Assembly: GCA_963682025.1 (NCBI GenBank)
Contig: OY821522.1
Coordinates: forward strand, 28,298,459-28,362,458
DNA: 64,000 bases
Direction of reading: 5' to 3'
Source: Cordilura impudica
Taxonomy: Eukaryota > Arthropoda > Insecta > Diptera > Scathophagidae
Within the stretch, counting starts at the first letter, position 1; each line of letters starts with the position of its first letter. The notes beneath the pieces were generated by a model. That model was not told the origin of the DNA. It saw only the letters and a list, made by a program, of their open reading frames with translations, and searched no databases. Position numbers and translations under genes: made by a program. This document shows, piece by piece, positions 21,457 through 32,310 of the stretch.

Positions 21457-24400
21457 TAGGTGGCAAGAACATTAAGCTTTTAATCGACACTGGTGCCTCT
21501 AAAAGTTATATTACCAATATTAACGGGTTGAAAAACATTAAAGAAGTAGAAAAAGTATTTTTAGTCAAATCCATTCATGGTGCTGATATAATTAGCAACA
21601 AAACATTAGTAAACGTCCTAAATCATACGGAAACATTTTTTATCTTACCGAATCTATCTGTATTTGACGGCATAATAGGTTTTAGCTTTATGAAGAGTAT
21701 AAAGGGTGTGATCGACACGGGAAAGGGCATGATTTACTATGACGGCGGCGAGGAAAAATTGAAATATCTTGAGCTAGATGCAGTAAATTCTTTAATAGAA
21801 AATGTCTCCATTCCAAAAAAAGTGGAAGGAAAATTTTTTCAAATGATAAACGAAAATGCTGGTGTCTTCGCTAACCCGAACGAAGCTCTGCCCTTTAACA
21901 CGAAAATTTCCGCAACAAATAAAACATAGGATCAGGAGCACATATATTCTAGATACCAATCCTACCCCATTTCGATGATGGAATTTGTCAATAAGGAGGT
22001 TGGGGAACTATTAAAAAATGGCATTATAAGGCCATCCCGTTCTCCCTATAACAGCCCCATTTGGGTTGTCAACAAGAAAGGCACAGACGAGTTGGGCAAG
22101 CCCAATAAACGTCTTGTGTTCGACTACACTAAACTTAATTCAAAAACTATCCCAGATAAATATCCCATACCTGATCCATCTGTCATACTTTCAAATCTCG
22201 GCAAATCCAAGTTCTTCACAACTTTGGATTTGAAAAGCGGTTTTCACCAAATTAACTTGTCTGAACTCGACCGAAAAAAAACCGCTTTCAGTGTGAATAA
22301 TGGTAAATACGAGTTCTGTCGCTTACCATTTGGACTGAAAAATGCCCCGAGCATTTTTCAACGCGCTATCGATGATGTTTTACGTGACGAAATTGGGAAA
22401 TCATGTCATGTGTACATCGACGATATCATCATATTTTCTGACTCTGAGCAGAAGCATATTGATGACATTAAGAGCATTTTACGGAAGCTGTATGATGCTA
22501 GAATGAGGGTCTCTTTAGAAAAATCCAAATTCTTCAGAACCTCAGTCGAGTATTTGGGCTTCATCGTCTCAACCGACGGTATTAGAACATGTCCAAAGAA
22601 AGTTGAAGCCATAGTCAACTACGAAACACCTACAACACTAAGGGGCCTCAGGTCATTTCTAGGGTTGGCCGGCTATTATAGAAAATTCGTAAAAGATTAT
22701 GCAGCCATAGCGAAACCCCTCACCACATATTTGCGCGGGGAAAACGGACATATTGGGACAAAACACTCGAGGCAAGTTAAAATTGCCCTGGATACTGATG
22801 CTCTTCACTCCTTTGAAAAAATAAAAAAAATCCTTTCTTCTGAAGATGTACTTCTCCTTTATCCAAATTTCGACAGACCCTTTGACCTTACGACAGACGC
22901 GTCGTCCCATGCTATTGGCGCCGTCCTTTCGCAGAATGGTCGTCCAATTACTATGATCTCTAGGACCTTGTCACCCGCCGAGGAGAACTATGCAACCAAT
23001 GAACGCGAACTCTTAGCTATCGTATGGGCCTTGAAAACTGTTAGGCACTATCTGTACGGGGTAAATAACTTGAATATCTTCACCGACCACCAACCCCTCA
23101 CCTTTTCGATATCCGATAAAAACCCAAACTCGAAATTGAAGCGCTGGAGAGTTTTCATCGAAGAGTACTCTCCAAAATTTTTCTACAAACCCGGCAAAGA
23201 CAATGTCGTTGCCGACGCCCTTTCCAGACAATTTATTAACACTACAGTGGACACCACGTCCACATGCTCACTACAAGCTTGTGGAAGCGAAATGTCACTC
23301 ACCGAAATTATTCCCGCGGCCGAAAACCCAATTAACTGTTTCAAAAATCAGATTTTAATTAATCAGGGTATAGAGAAAAAAAGAGAAACGAAAATTCTTT
23401 TTAGGAACCGCATTCGACACCGCATTTCATACCAAGAAATTGATGATCTTTTGGATACATTTAAAGACTGCATAAACCCAGAGGTAGTGAATGCAATCTA
23501 TTGCGACCTACATACCCTCGCTCAAATCCAACATCGTCTCATTTCAAATTTCCCGTCCGTAAAATTCCGGTACACTAATAAATTTGTTACGGACATCTTT
23601 AACACAAGCGATCAAATCGAAATTTTAACAAACGAACACTATAGGGCACATCGCTCGGTTTCGGAAAACACGAAACAAATTCTTCAGGACTATTTCTTTC
23701 CAGATATAAGGAAAAAGTTAAAAGAAATTACAGCAACCTGCAAAATCTGTCAACAAGCGAAATATCAAAGGCATCCAAAAAAACATGAGATCGCTGAAAC
23801 CCCCATACCCTCTTTTCCAGGCGAGATCCTGCATGTTGATATTTTCAATACGGACAAAAAATCCTACTTAACATGTCTGGATAAATTTTCTAAGTTCGCC
23901 ATTGTGAAACCTATACCCTCTCGAGCCATAGTAGATGTCAAGCCAGCCCTTCTAGAGATACTTAACTTTTACAAGGGCACAAAGATCATAGTTTGCGACA
24001 ACGAAAAGTCCTTAAATTCACAAACCGTAAAGTCATTAATAAAAAGTAACTTCGGAGCAGACATTTACGCGACTCCACCCATGCACAGCACCTCTAACGG
24101 CCAAGTTTAGCGTTTTCATGGAACACTTGCGGAAATCGCAAGATTCCTAAAACTAGAATGCGCAATAGACGACTCTACAGAGCTTGTCTTAATGGCAACT
24201 GCAAAATACAATAGAACAATCCACTCTACTACCAACCATAAGCCAATAGATATAATTCAATCAACACCAGAAGACTTGAAAGAAAATATTCGTGCGAAAA
24301 TCCTTGCCAAACAGAAATCAGACCTCAATTATCATAACAAAAGGACAGTAATTAAAAAATATAACCCAGGAGATAAGGTTTTTGTCAAGGTTAATAAGAG

Positions 24401-24530
24401 ATTAGGGAACAAATTCAGCAAAGTATTTGTCGAGAAAACTGTCCAACAAGATCTAGGTACAACTCTTAAGATAGACGACAAAATTTTCCACAAAGATAAC
24501 ATCCGATTCCTCGTTGCAGCTGCTCAATGA
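21453..24530 (+). pseudogene. pol: protease, reverse transcriptase, RNase H, integrase (two in-frame stops)
   Basis: One frame throughout, interrupted by TAG at 21927-21929 and TAG at 24108-24110. In order: aspartic protease (LLIDTGASKSYI, about 21480-21515); reverse transcriptase (VNKKGTDELGKPNKRLVFDY, FFTTLDLKSGFHQI, FCRLPFGLKNAPSIFQ, and YIDDIIIFS as the YxDD active site); RNase H (LTTDASSHAIGAVLSQ, ERELLAIVWAL, FTDHQPLTF, VADALSR); integrase with HHCC (HYRAHR and CKICQQAKYQR), then LHVDIF, VCDNEKSL as the second Asp region and TPPMHSTSNGQV. Apart from the stops the catalytic residues look present. The tail overlaps env by 4 bp. Confidence 0.93.
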
Positions 24531-25987
24531 TCCTCAACATCCTTGCTTTCAACCATGGCACCATTTTAGACTACTCTTCCTCACATTACATCCCGATATC
24601 GGATGGGAGCGCAGCAATTTTCGACAATTATGGAAATTTGGCTCACGTTACAAACTTAACGGACTTCATTAGAATATCATATGACACCAAGAAGTTAACC
24701 AAATTGCTGCCGCAATCGCACATTAGAAAACTTTTGGAATCTGACGTGGACCAAATTCTTAAAATGACGAAATCACTTCAGGTACACCACAGGCACTCGC
24801 GCAGCATAAATTTTATTGGAACAGCGCTGAAATATATAGCTGGTACCCCTGATTATGACGATTTTGCAGAAGTTAGCAACAAACAAAACGAGTTAATTAC
24901 GGCAAGTAACATACAAATAAATATCAACACGGCCATGCAATACCAAATAAATAACTTAACAAAAACCCTTAACATTTTGCTTAACAGAACAAAAACCACA
25001 GATATTGACACCGGTCATTTATACAATCTGCTTAGTGGTAGAAATAGGGCAATCATTAGGGAATTAGATAATATAGCGTTGTCAATAACTTTGGGGAAGC
25101 TACAAATGATCAACCCTATTTTGTTGGATAGCTCGGAAGTAGATTTCATTTTAAAATCAGAGGTAAATTTGAACATTAGCGTCAGCGAAATAATTGTAAA
25201 CTCTAAGCTCAAAATTTTGCAGGATGAAAATATAATAACATTCTTAATAAAATTTCCTAAAATTAAATCTGTATGTAAGAAAAAACAAATATATCCTGTT
25301 ATCCACGAAAACCAAATTCTATCATTCGAAAGTGAAGATGTTGTAAAATGTGATTCTAAATATTCAATTTTGACGAATTGTAAAAGGAAATCAACAATTT
25401 CATTTTGCCAAGAACTAAACCATGGAAACAACTCATGCCTTAATGACTTGCTAAATAACTACACGGCCACTTGCAATACTCTTTCGGCTCATAACATGCC
25501 ATCCATCTCGGAAATCGATGATGGGATCGTCATTATCAATGACCAATCTTTTAAACTAATGGACAGAAATGAAACCACAATCGTCCAAAAAGGGACTTTT
25601 CTAGTAACTTTCGAGAGTGAAATATTTATTAACTCTACAAAGTTCAAAAATCTCCGCAAAATTGCTTTCAAAAGTCCGGAAACTCCCATAGCTCACTCTG
25701 TCAGTCTTGCTGACCATACCTCCATCCTATCACTCCCATACTTACACGAGCTGAATATTAAAAATATGGACCATATTTCTCATTTGCATTCCAAAGTTAG
25801 AGGAACTTGTTATATCTCCGCTTCCCTTTTTGCCCTGATTTTGGCACTGTGCGCTGCATACTTTGTAGCCAAGAGGAACCGTAAAATCGAAATTAGTACT
25901 ATCCTCAATAATTACGACCAGCCGGGGACGTCTGGATCTCAAGGGGGGGAGCAGTTAAGGCACGTTGCCCTCAACATTTCGACATAA
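24527..25987 (+). CDS. env-like glycoprotein of the gypsy-type element (intact frame)
   Basis: 486 codons without interruption. Errantivirus Env proteins are membrane glycoproteins related in part to baculovirus F fusion proteins. Visible features are an RHSR furin-type cleavage motif at about residue 92 followed by a hydrophobic INFIGTALKYIAGTPDYDDF segment, several N-glycosylation sequons (for example NLT, NRT, NYT, NET, NST), clustered cysteines in the second half, and a C-terminal membrane segment (about 430-450, ISASLFALILALCAAYFVA) with a short basic tail. The start overlaps the end of pol (ATGA), but in gypsy-group elements Env is made from a spliced RNA, so the true N terminus, including a signal peptide, may come from an upstream exon. 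The last codons read into the 3' LTR. Confidence 0.87.
   Translation: MILNILAFNHGTILDYSSSHYIPISDGSAAIFDNYGNLAHVTNLTDFIRISYDTKKLTKLLPQSHIRKLLESDVDQILKMTKSLQVHHRHSRSINFIGTALKYIAGTPDYDDFAEVSNKQNELITASNIQININTAMQYQINNLTKTLNILLNRTKTTDIDTGHLYNLLSGRNRAIIRELDNIALSITLGKLQMINPILLDSSEVDFILKSEVNLNISVSEIIVNSKLKILQDENIITFLIKFPKIKSVCKKKQIYPVIHENQILSFESEDVVKCDSKYSILTNCKRKSTISFCQELNHGNNSCLNDLLNNYTATCNTLSAHNMPSISEIDDGIVIINDQSFKLMDRNETTIVQKGTFLVTFESEIFINSTKFKNLRKIAFKSPETPIAHSVSLADHTSILSLPYLHELNIKNMDHISHLHSKVRGTCYISASLFALILALCAAYFVAKRNRKIEISTILNNYDQPGTSGSQGGEQLRHVALNIST
25941..25952 (+). promoter_or_regulatory. Polypurine tract
   Basis: AAGGGGGGGAGC lies immediately before the 3' LTR; it is the plus-strand DNA primer site. 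Env coding passes through it. Confidence 0.85.
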
Positions 25988-26432
25988 TTAAATTTACACT
26001 AACATTTCCGTATTCATTCAAATTTTCTGCATTAGTTGCAAAATAGTTTTAACTTCTGTCCGAATTATATTTTTTTTTTTTGTGTCAAACAAATTTTGCA
26101 GCATTTACATAAATGCAAAAATCGTATAGTCAAAGCAGCGGTGTCAGGTAGTTTTGCAATTTGATTAATTTTAGTAACTCAGCAAATTCTAATTGTTGGT
26201 TCCCTTAATAAATGACAATTATGTGAAAATGAGTTCAGTTCAAACTCGTTACTCAAAGCTTGCATAGCAAGAGAACAGACTTCGGTATCGCGAAGTATAA
26301 ATTTGTAACTAATAAAATTGTAATCTAAAAACGTTAAACATTAAAATAAGACTTGTTTATTTGAATAAATTTATGAACCAATAAATAAAAGAGTTTCATT
26401 TAAATTAAGAGACGGGTTTGGGCAAATAAAAT
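25953..26432 (+). repeat. 3' LTR of the gypsy-type element, right tip missing
   Basis: Matches 12494-12969 almost base for base but stops at AAATAAAAT, lacking the final AACT. It continues directly into mini-me sequence (GACCCCTATTAAATCG). A small deletion therefore removed the LTR tip and adjacent target DNA. Confidence 0.9.
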
Positions 26433-26893
26433 GACCCCTATTAAATCGACATAAATTGCCATAAGATCCAAATTATCATATAGATCTTACTCAAATTGCG
26501 TTTGTATGCGTTTATTACATCCAGTAATAAGTAGTCCAAAAATTGTCCCTATGGGACAAACCTTACTAATAGGCCCCATGTAGAGCTGCTTCCCGATCTG
26601 CACTTAAATCTATCAAAAAACAAAAATGTTGCACTGATTCTTTTCAAATTTTGTTTGTATATATTTTTGCAAAATACAAGAGACTTTACCAAACATGATC
26701 AGGATCGGTCCAATTTTAGGCCTAGTGCCCGTATAGATATAGCATCCGATATGAACTTTTTCATATCTGCAGCCAAAAAAATTAATAAAAATCTCACTCA
26801 AATTTGGTTTATCTTATTTTCTATGTCCAGTTAGTTTGGCCTAAGAGATAGGGTCTCTAAACGCATGGTATAGGGTATCGCATAGTCGATCTA
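26433..26893 (-). repeat. mini-me/DINE-like repeat, 5' part (split by gypsy)
   Basis: Completes the minus-strand copy begun at 12246. The terminal palindrome is damaged (CATAGTCGATCTAG), and the sequence then changes to two ATTAGAGAAATATCCCA units at about 26894-26930. Confidence 0.85.
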
Positions 26894-27250
26894 GTTAGAG
26901 AAATATCCCAATTAGAGAAATATCCCATCTACTAGAACGTTTAACAAGTAAAAAGAGTACACAATAATTAAAAACCAACGATAAAAATATAACACTCTTA
27001 TACTTAACATAACATTATTAAAGACCAGTTCCCTCACTTGCTTCGAAATAGTTGTTTTTGTAAAACCCACCGTTATATTAGTCGATGTAATTTAAACATT
27101 TTAACAAATAAAGCAAAGATAAGAACAAGAAGAACAATATAAATTATAGGTGCATTTTGCCAACAAAGTAAAAATAAGCAAAAAGAAAGAGATTAAAAAC
27201 AAGAAACACTTTAAATTTTATATTCAAACATTCAAAACACAAAATTTACC

Positions 27251-27400
27251 ATGGCTCCAATAAAACATTGTTCTGAATGTAAAAAAATGGAAAAGCGCAA
27301 AATTTATTAAATGTATACAATGTGATCTCGATTATCATATAAATTGTGCATCACAAAAGAACCCAAGTTTAACTGAATCAAAGGTAGAACTTATGTGACG
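27251..27400 (+). pseudogene. LINE ORF1 N-terminus with PHD-like zinc finger (remnant)
   Basis: An ATG at 27251 opens with MAPIKHCSECKK. After a frameshift the reading continues KFIKCIQCDLDYHINCASQK to a TGA near 27398. The CxxC...CxxC-x4-H-x2-C spacing is that of the PHD-type finger at the start of CR1/Jockey-group ORF1 proteins. About 350 bp of A-rich sequence upstream (26900-27250) could be its 5' UTR. It may be the head of the LINE whose polymerase lies at 29488-33860, but the link is unproven. Confidence 0.5.
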
Positions 27401-28744
27401 GTGATCTTTTTGCTCTGCACTGTAGCAAAAGAATTTCTGGTACAGGCAGAATAAGAAAGAAGAAAAAATAATAACCTTGATCTTGAAATTATTTTCAAGT
27501 TCAAGTATGTACAAGTAAACAACACCTTATATGGTAATAGGTTGATGGCATTTTTTTTTTTTTGGCAAACTGATTTATGGCGTTTTTTTCTCTTCATTGT
27601 GTTGTATTAAATCATGAACACATTCATATGCAATCATGCTGGTCAAACCACGTATTTTCTTGTATTGATCTCACTTGCTCTCATAGTCATATATGAGTGG
27701 GAGTGTTATAAATACTAGAGAATATTATGAATGCATATGAATGTTCTCAATGAATTGGTGGTGATTTTGTTTTTTTAATAAACAGGTTTTTATCTGCAGA
27801 GGAATGAATGAAGAAGTTTAGCTTGATTAACAAGACATTTAAAATTAAACGGGGAGTTGAAGTTTGTTTTTTTGAAAGAAAAGGTTGAGGAAAAACCTCC
27901 AAAAAATTAAAATTAATGTAGTGTTTAAGAATTAAAGAAATAAAGTAAAGTTAAGAAAGTTAGTCAGTAAAAAGTAAAAGTGAAGTTAAAACAAATTAAA
28001 GTGTTAAGGAAAATTAAGATAATAAAAAAAAAAACGTGACATTGACTAAATTGTAAAATTTTGAATAAAATAAAAATTATTGAGAACCCGTTTACCTATA
28101 AAAACCTGATAATTAAATGAAACTGCACCCAGTCAAATTCTAAACTGGTGAATGATTAATCCTGACGAAATGGGCATGCCCACTCCACAACCATAAACCA
28201 GCAGAAGGTACATGTCAGCGACAACCCCGCAACAAACTGCAACCAAACGACGACGACAGCGCAGCTGTAGCAACATCAACAAAAAGGCGGTACCTTTTAT
28301 TTAGAGATATATATGGTATTGTATTCTTACTTTTATATTTATTATTAATGGATAATTCATGAAATATGGTTAAATGTTAAAATTCTTATTAAATACTTAC
28401 CTTTGTAGTTAAGACATAAACTTAGCTTGAAAAGAAAAAGAAACAAAACCAGTTGTCTAAATGTAAAAACGTTCTAAATTACAACTACTTCCTAAATTTA
28501 ATCCTTTTGTAAATTAAATTTTTTTATAAATTAAAAGGTTGGCTAAATAAACTTTTTCTAAATTAAAGCGTTTGCTTTTCTAAACAAAAAAATTTTCTAA
28601 ATAAAAAAAAAATTTTTCTGAAATTACAATCCAGGCTAAATGTAAGATTTATCCTAAATTAAAACTTTTTACGATTAAACTTTTTCCATGTAGCCCGTTC
28701 GGTTCATGTGCCGAGAATGAAGGAAGAATAAAATAAAAACTTTG
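27401..28744. other. AT-rich sequence, nothing firmly recognised
   Basis: No coding region can be supported. A TATAAATA box-like sequence at about 27708 followed by CTCAATGA and AATAAACAG at 27779 is reminiscent of LTR promoter/polyA organisation, but no second LTR copy was found. From 28000 to 28740 there are repeated A-rich stretches and a mildly GC-rich patch (28140-28290). Confidence 0.4.
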
Positions 28745-29125
28745 TTACCCAATGTAGGACGCCTAACTAAACCAAACTTTTATAACTTTAAGTGGGTTAC
28801 CTCCAATTAAGATGGAGTCGAGGTAACATGGTAGGGAGGGCAAAAGGGGCAGAACACCTCGTCCCCAATCCCAAGGTAAGTATGGCCATCCGTCCCATTT
28901 AGCGTCCGATTTTTTGACAGTTGTTTTTTTTAATCGCACGTGAAAATCTGTAGTGCGGTTTCCCTGGGCCTGAGCAAGACCCCACCCATCCGGCGAGCTA
29001 GGCCCCACGCCAGCACGTGCGACCAGCAAAGGCTCAGGGAAACAGGAAGCGGAACTTCCACCAACGCCGCACCATTACACTTATTACAAAAAGCAAAGGT
29101 GGAATTGTATTCAACTGTAGATCGC
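28745..29125. other. GC-rich block of unknown origin
   Basis: It is markedly GC-richer than its flanks (for example CCACCCATCCGGCGAGC and GGAAGCGGAACTTCCACC). Frames are open on both strands but resemble no family I know. It abuts the truncated end of the mariner fragment at about 29126. It could be a fragment of a GC-rich LINE or an untranslated region. Confidence 0.35.
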
Positions 29126-29487
29126 CGCAATAGCGGCGATATTGTCGGCAAGACGGGCGCTCGGGGGCCGACCACTATTGGCAGTATCTCGTGTGGCCCC
29201 TTACTCTTCAAGATTGGTGGCCAAACGGCGCAGTGTCTGCGCAGTCGGTGTCGGACGACCGGGGAATCGGTGACGGAATTCGCGTAGCGCCAACACCAGA
29301 AAAAAATATACACGATTATTCCGCGTTCTTGGGGAGTGTATGGCTTGTTCATGGCTTGTTCATGGCTTGTTCACTTGTATTCTACATCTGTCTAGTTCAC
29401 AAATGTCAAAACATATTTGACATTGGCCGCCATTTGCAAAAATTAAAGCCAAACAACTTCGGATGACTTCTTTTGGCCCACCTTGTA
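29126..29487 (-). mobile_element. mariner DD41D-type element, 5' fragment
   Basis: The minus strand starts at 29487 with CAAGGTGGGCCAAAAGAAGT, the same terminal repeat as the element at 38365, followed by a TA. The transposase N-terminus (YTPQERGIIV, then the region equivalent to TLRRLATNLEE) can be followed to ATCGCCGCTATTGCGG, where the element is truncated. A short stutter of three TGGCTTGTTCA units (29341-29375) lies at the start codon region. It belongs to the same family as 38365-39680. Confidence 0.8.
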
Positions 29488-30130
29488 TAACACATCTGAT
29501 ACTAATTTTCAAGTTGATTATTTAACTCAACAGTTATTTAATTTTGTATGAAAGACATGTTCCTATGAAAACAGTGAAATTTAAGAAAAATCATGATTGG
29601 ATGAAACGTAGGGATGTGTTAATTACTAAGGAGAATAGAGATTTTGCATACCGTGCATATTTGGAATTGAAAAGTCCTGAAAGCTGGAGAGTATTTTGTT
29701 GGTACCGTAATAAGTTAAAGTCGACTATTAGGAGAGCCCGTACTATATATTGTCAGAATTTATTTTCGAAATGTAATTCTCAGAAAATGTGGAATGAGTT
29801 AAAAAATGGGAATAAATAATGGTAATGAAAATAGAAATGCATCCAATATTGATGTTGAGCAATGTAATGCATTTTATATATTACCTTCCATACCGATCCC
29901 TCAATTTTGTACTTACAAGAAACAAGTGCCACTAACGGTGGTTTTTCTTTTGTTAATGAATTTGAGGTTTGGAGTGCAATGTGGAGGATTAAATCAAATT
30001 GCATTGGTCCAGATGGCTTGTCCATTAAATTTTTAAAGTTAATTTTTTCAATGATCTCAGTACATTTTACATATATTTTAAATTATATTATAACAACGTC
30101 TGTTACGCGCTTTATTTTTTCTTCTTTTCA
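29488..30130 (+). pseudogene. LINE ORF2 fragment (linker and start of reverse transcriptase), CR1/Jockey group
   Basis: One frame at 29544-29819 carries the linker between endonuclease and reverse transcriptase (SPESWRVFCWYRNKLKSTIR, SKCNSQKMWNELKNGNK). After a frameshift a second frame (to about 30100) gives FSFVNEFEVWSAMWRIKSN, IGPDGLSIKFLKLIFSM and YIITTSV, the first conserved blocks of a LINE reverse transcriptase. The sequence then breaks off; the next block appears 2.2 kb downstream at 32311 on the same strand, so an insertion split the LINE. Confidence 0.75.
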
Positions 30131-32310
30131 AAACGACAAACGAGATTGACAAAAAAAAAAAAAATTGAAATGGCTAAAGAGGCATAAAAGGAATATTCCG
30201 GCTAGCTCTAAAAGGGTAGAATGTGGCTCTTGATCCACGCGTAAGCATATAACACACTGTTATGCCTAGATAACCTACCAGACAGTGTGTAACTACAATG
30301 AAAAATAATAACTACAATTAAACACATGGCGAGATGGGATGCCATGTAGGGTACAATTCTTCCTCCCTACTAACAAGCACATTTGATTTACACCCACCTA
30401 CACCTTCATATACCACTTATCATTCCCAAAAAAAAAAAAGGTTTAGAATTCCATTTTAATGTAGCAAATTAACATTGAAATTTATTAACAGGAGACTTAA
30501 TGTAAAAAGGCAAATTCGTATATAATAAAATTAAAATTAACATCAATGTATCTAACCATGGAATCATTCATATAATGTTAAATATCGATATAATAAAGTA
30601 ACAGGGTGGAATCTGGAATTAAATTTTGATAGTATAAATAATTAACAAGAGAATATATGTATATATGTATTTAGTAAATCATTACTTACAAAAATAACAA
30701 ACGCAGGGAAGAGCTTACATGGTGCGATTCCAAAACGTTTCAATTGATGGTCCCAGCAAATCGACGTAATGTTGTTGTTGTTTTAGCTACTCTTGAAAGA
30801 AAAATTGTTTTTTTTTTTGTTAATAATGATTATTAAATATTATGATGATTTAAGCTATGAGATTTTAAATCCTTATGTGACCATGATTAATAATGAGTTT
30901 GTTTAGTTCAGATAGTTGATTATACTCTCAAAGAAAAAATCTTAGAAAAATTAATTTATAATTTGAAAATTTCTGATTTAAAAATTTTTTTTTTTTTGTT
31001 TTTACACTATTCATAGATTTTGATTAGAATTATTAAACATACATTCTTATTTTTACGTTAACTTTTAAGCTGTTTGATTAATTAAAAATATATATAATCT
31101 TTTTGTTTAACATATTTTAAAATTGATTTAGCTTTAAATTAATTCCTTTCTTAAAGTTTATGAGAATTTAGTTTTATTTCAAATAGGTATTTTGAAATGG
31201 ATAAGTTTTTACTTGTTACCAGAAATTTGGATGGTGGTTTTGATTTTCTTTTCTTTTTGTTTTTACACTATTCATAGATTTTGATTAGAATTATTAAACA
31301 TACATTCTTATTTTTACGTTAACTTTTAAGCTGTTTGATTAATTAAAAATATATATAATCTTTTTGTTTAACATATTTTAAGATTGATTTAGCTTTAAAT
31401 CAATTCCTTTCTTAAAGTTTATGAGAATTTAGTTTTATTTCAAATAGGTATTTTGAAATGGATAAGATTTTACTTGTTACCAGAAATTTGGATGGTGGTT
31501 TTGATTTTCTTTTCTTTTTGTTTTTTGCTATTTGCGCTGTTACGTAAGTGACTTGCCCACGCTGATTATGGACAAAAATTCAATAAAGCATCCAGCAGAA
31601 CTCCTGGCTTTCAAAGTCTTTCCCGGTGTCAAAATCTGTACGCTATGGAGGAAGTTTGGCATGGGACTTCAATTTTCCTTTGTGCCAAATTATTTTGCTA
31701 ATTATCTCTTATAGTTTGACCCAAAATTAGTTTAATTTTTATTTGTTATATTTTTAGTTAAACTTTATTTTTTTTTAACTTTTAATTCAAATAAAGAGAC
31801 TGTACTTTATTAATCATTGCACTTTATACACTATTATAGCGACACGTTTACTTTGAAATTCACACAACAAGTGATATTACAAGAAATCAGGTTTATAGTT
31901 ATACCTTCTGCATTATGGGGTGATCTTGAAGGAGAATTCAAAGACATAAAATAACTCCAGTTTCGTGTTAAAGTAAGACAAAACTATAACCGCGTAAGGC
32001 AATAAAATTGAGATCAGCCAGTTTGATGATTTTTTTTTTCTTTTCCAATGTGTGTAACAACTCAATACACAATTATGCTTACATACATGTGAGGTACATT
32101 TCACATTACAAACCTACAACCAGATAACTTAAAACTCAATTAGTAGAGTTCACAACCTGAGAATATTTGCATTTCCAGCATGCAAAAAAAAAAGGAATGT
32201 ATACCACCTAGTGTTTACTCAAAGGCAAATTATTTGTTGTTATTTATTTCGAAAATACTGATAGAAAATTATAAATAAATGAAATTGTATATAAAAAAAA
32301 TCGTTTCACG
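30131..32310. other. Unclassified insertion within the LINE
   Basis: About 2.2 kb of AT-rich sequence lies between two consecutive reverse transcriptase blocks. Its left end starts with a poly(A) run (30150-30163), and it holds a moderately GC-rich region (30180-30400) with a hairpin near AACACACTGTTATGCC...CAGACAGTGTGT, a 261-bp tandem duplication (30998-31519), and an isolated 60-codon frame (31532-31714) that I do not recognise. Terminal repeats and target duplication were not found. Confidence 0.45.
30998..31519 (+). repeat. 261-bp tandem duplication
   Basis: Copy 1 (30998-31258) and copy 2 (31259-31519) each start GTTTTTACACTATTCATAG and are nearly identical. The visible differences are a few single bases (for example ATTTTAAAATTG versus ATTTTAAGATTG). 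This is a simple recent duplication in AT-rich DNA. Confidence 0.92.

Larger units (their letters stand above)
12494..26432 (+). mobile_element. gypsy/errantivirus-type LTR retrotransposon, with nested LINE
   Basis: It has two LTRs of about 480 bp, a tRNA-Lys-type primer site, a leader, gag, protease-RT-RNase H-integrase, an env-like ORF and a polypurine tract, in the gypsy order. It is 13.9 kb long, about 7.8 kb once the 6.1-kb LINE inserted in gag is discounted. By eye the two LTRs differ by two substitutions and one T-run length change, so the insertion is young (inference). It lies in a mini-me copy; the last four LTR bases and about 75 bp of flank are missing on the right, so no target duplication can be read. 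gag is split and frameshifted and pol has two stops, so this copy is defective. Confidence 0.93.

Noticed and set aside
28930..29352. A 140-codon minus-strand protein
   Set aside because: It fuses an out-of-frame mariner N terminus to the GC-rich block; the reading frame is not that of the transposase after the first few codons.
31532..31714. A 60-codon frame after the 261-bp duplication
   Set aside because: It does not start at a convincing ATG and matches no family I know. It is mentioned only within the unclassified insert.
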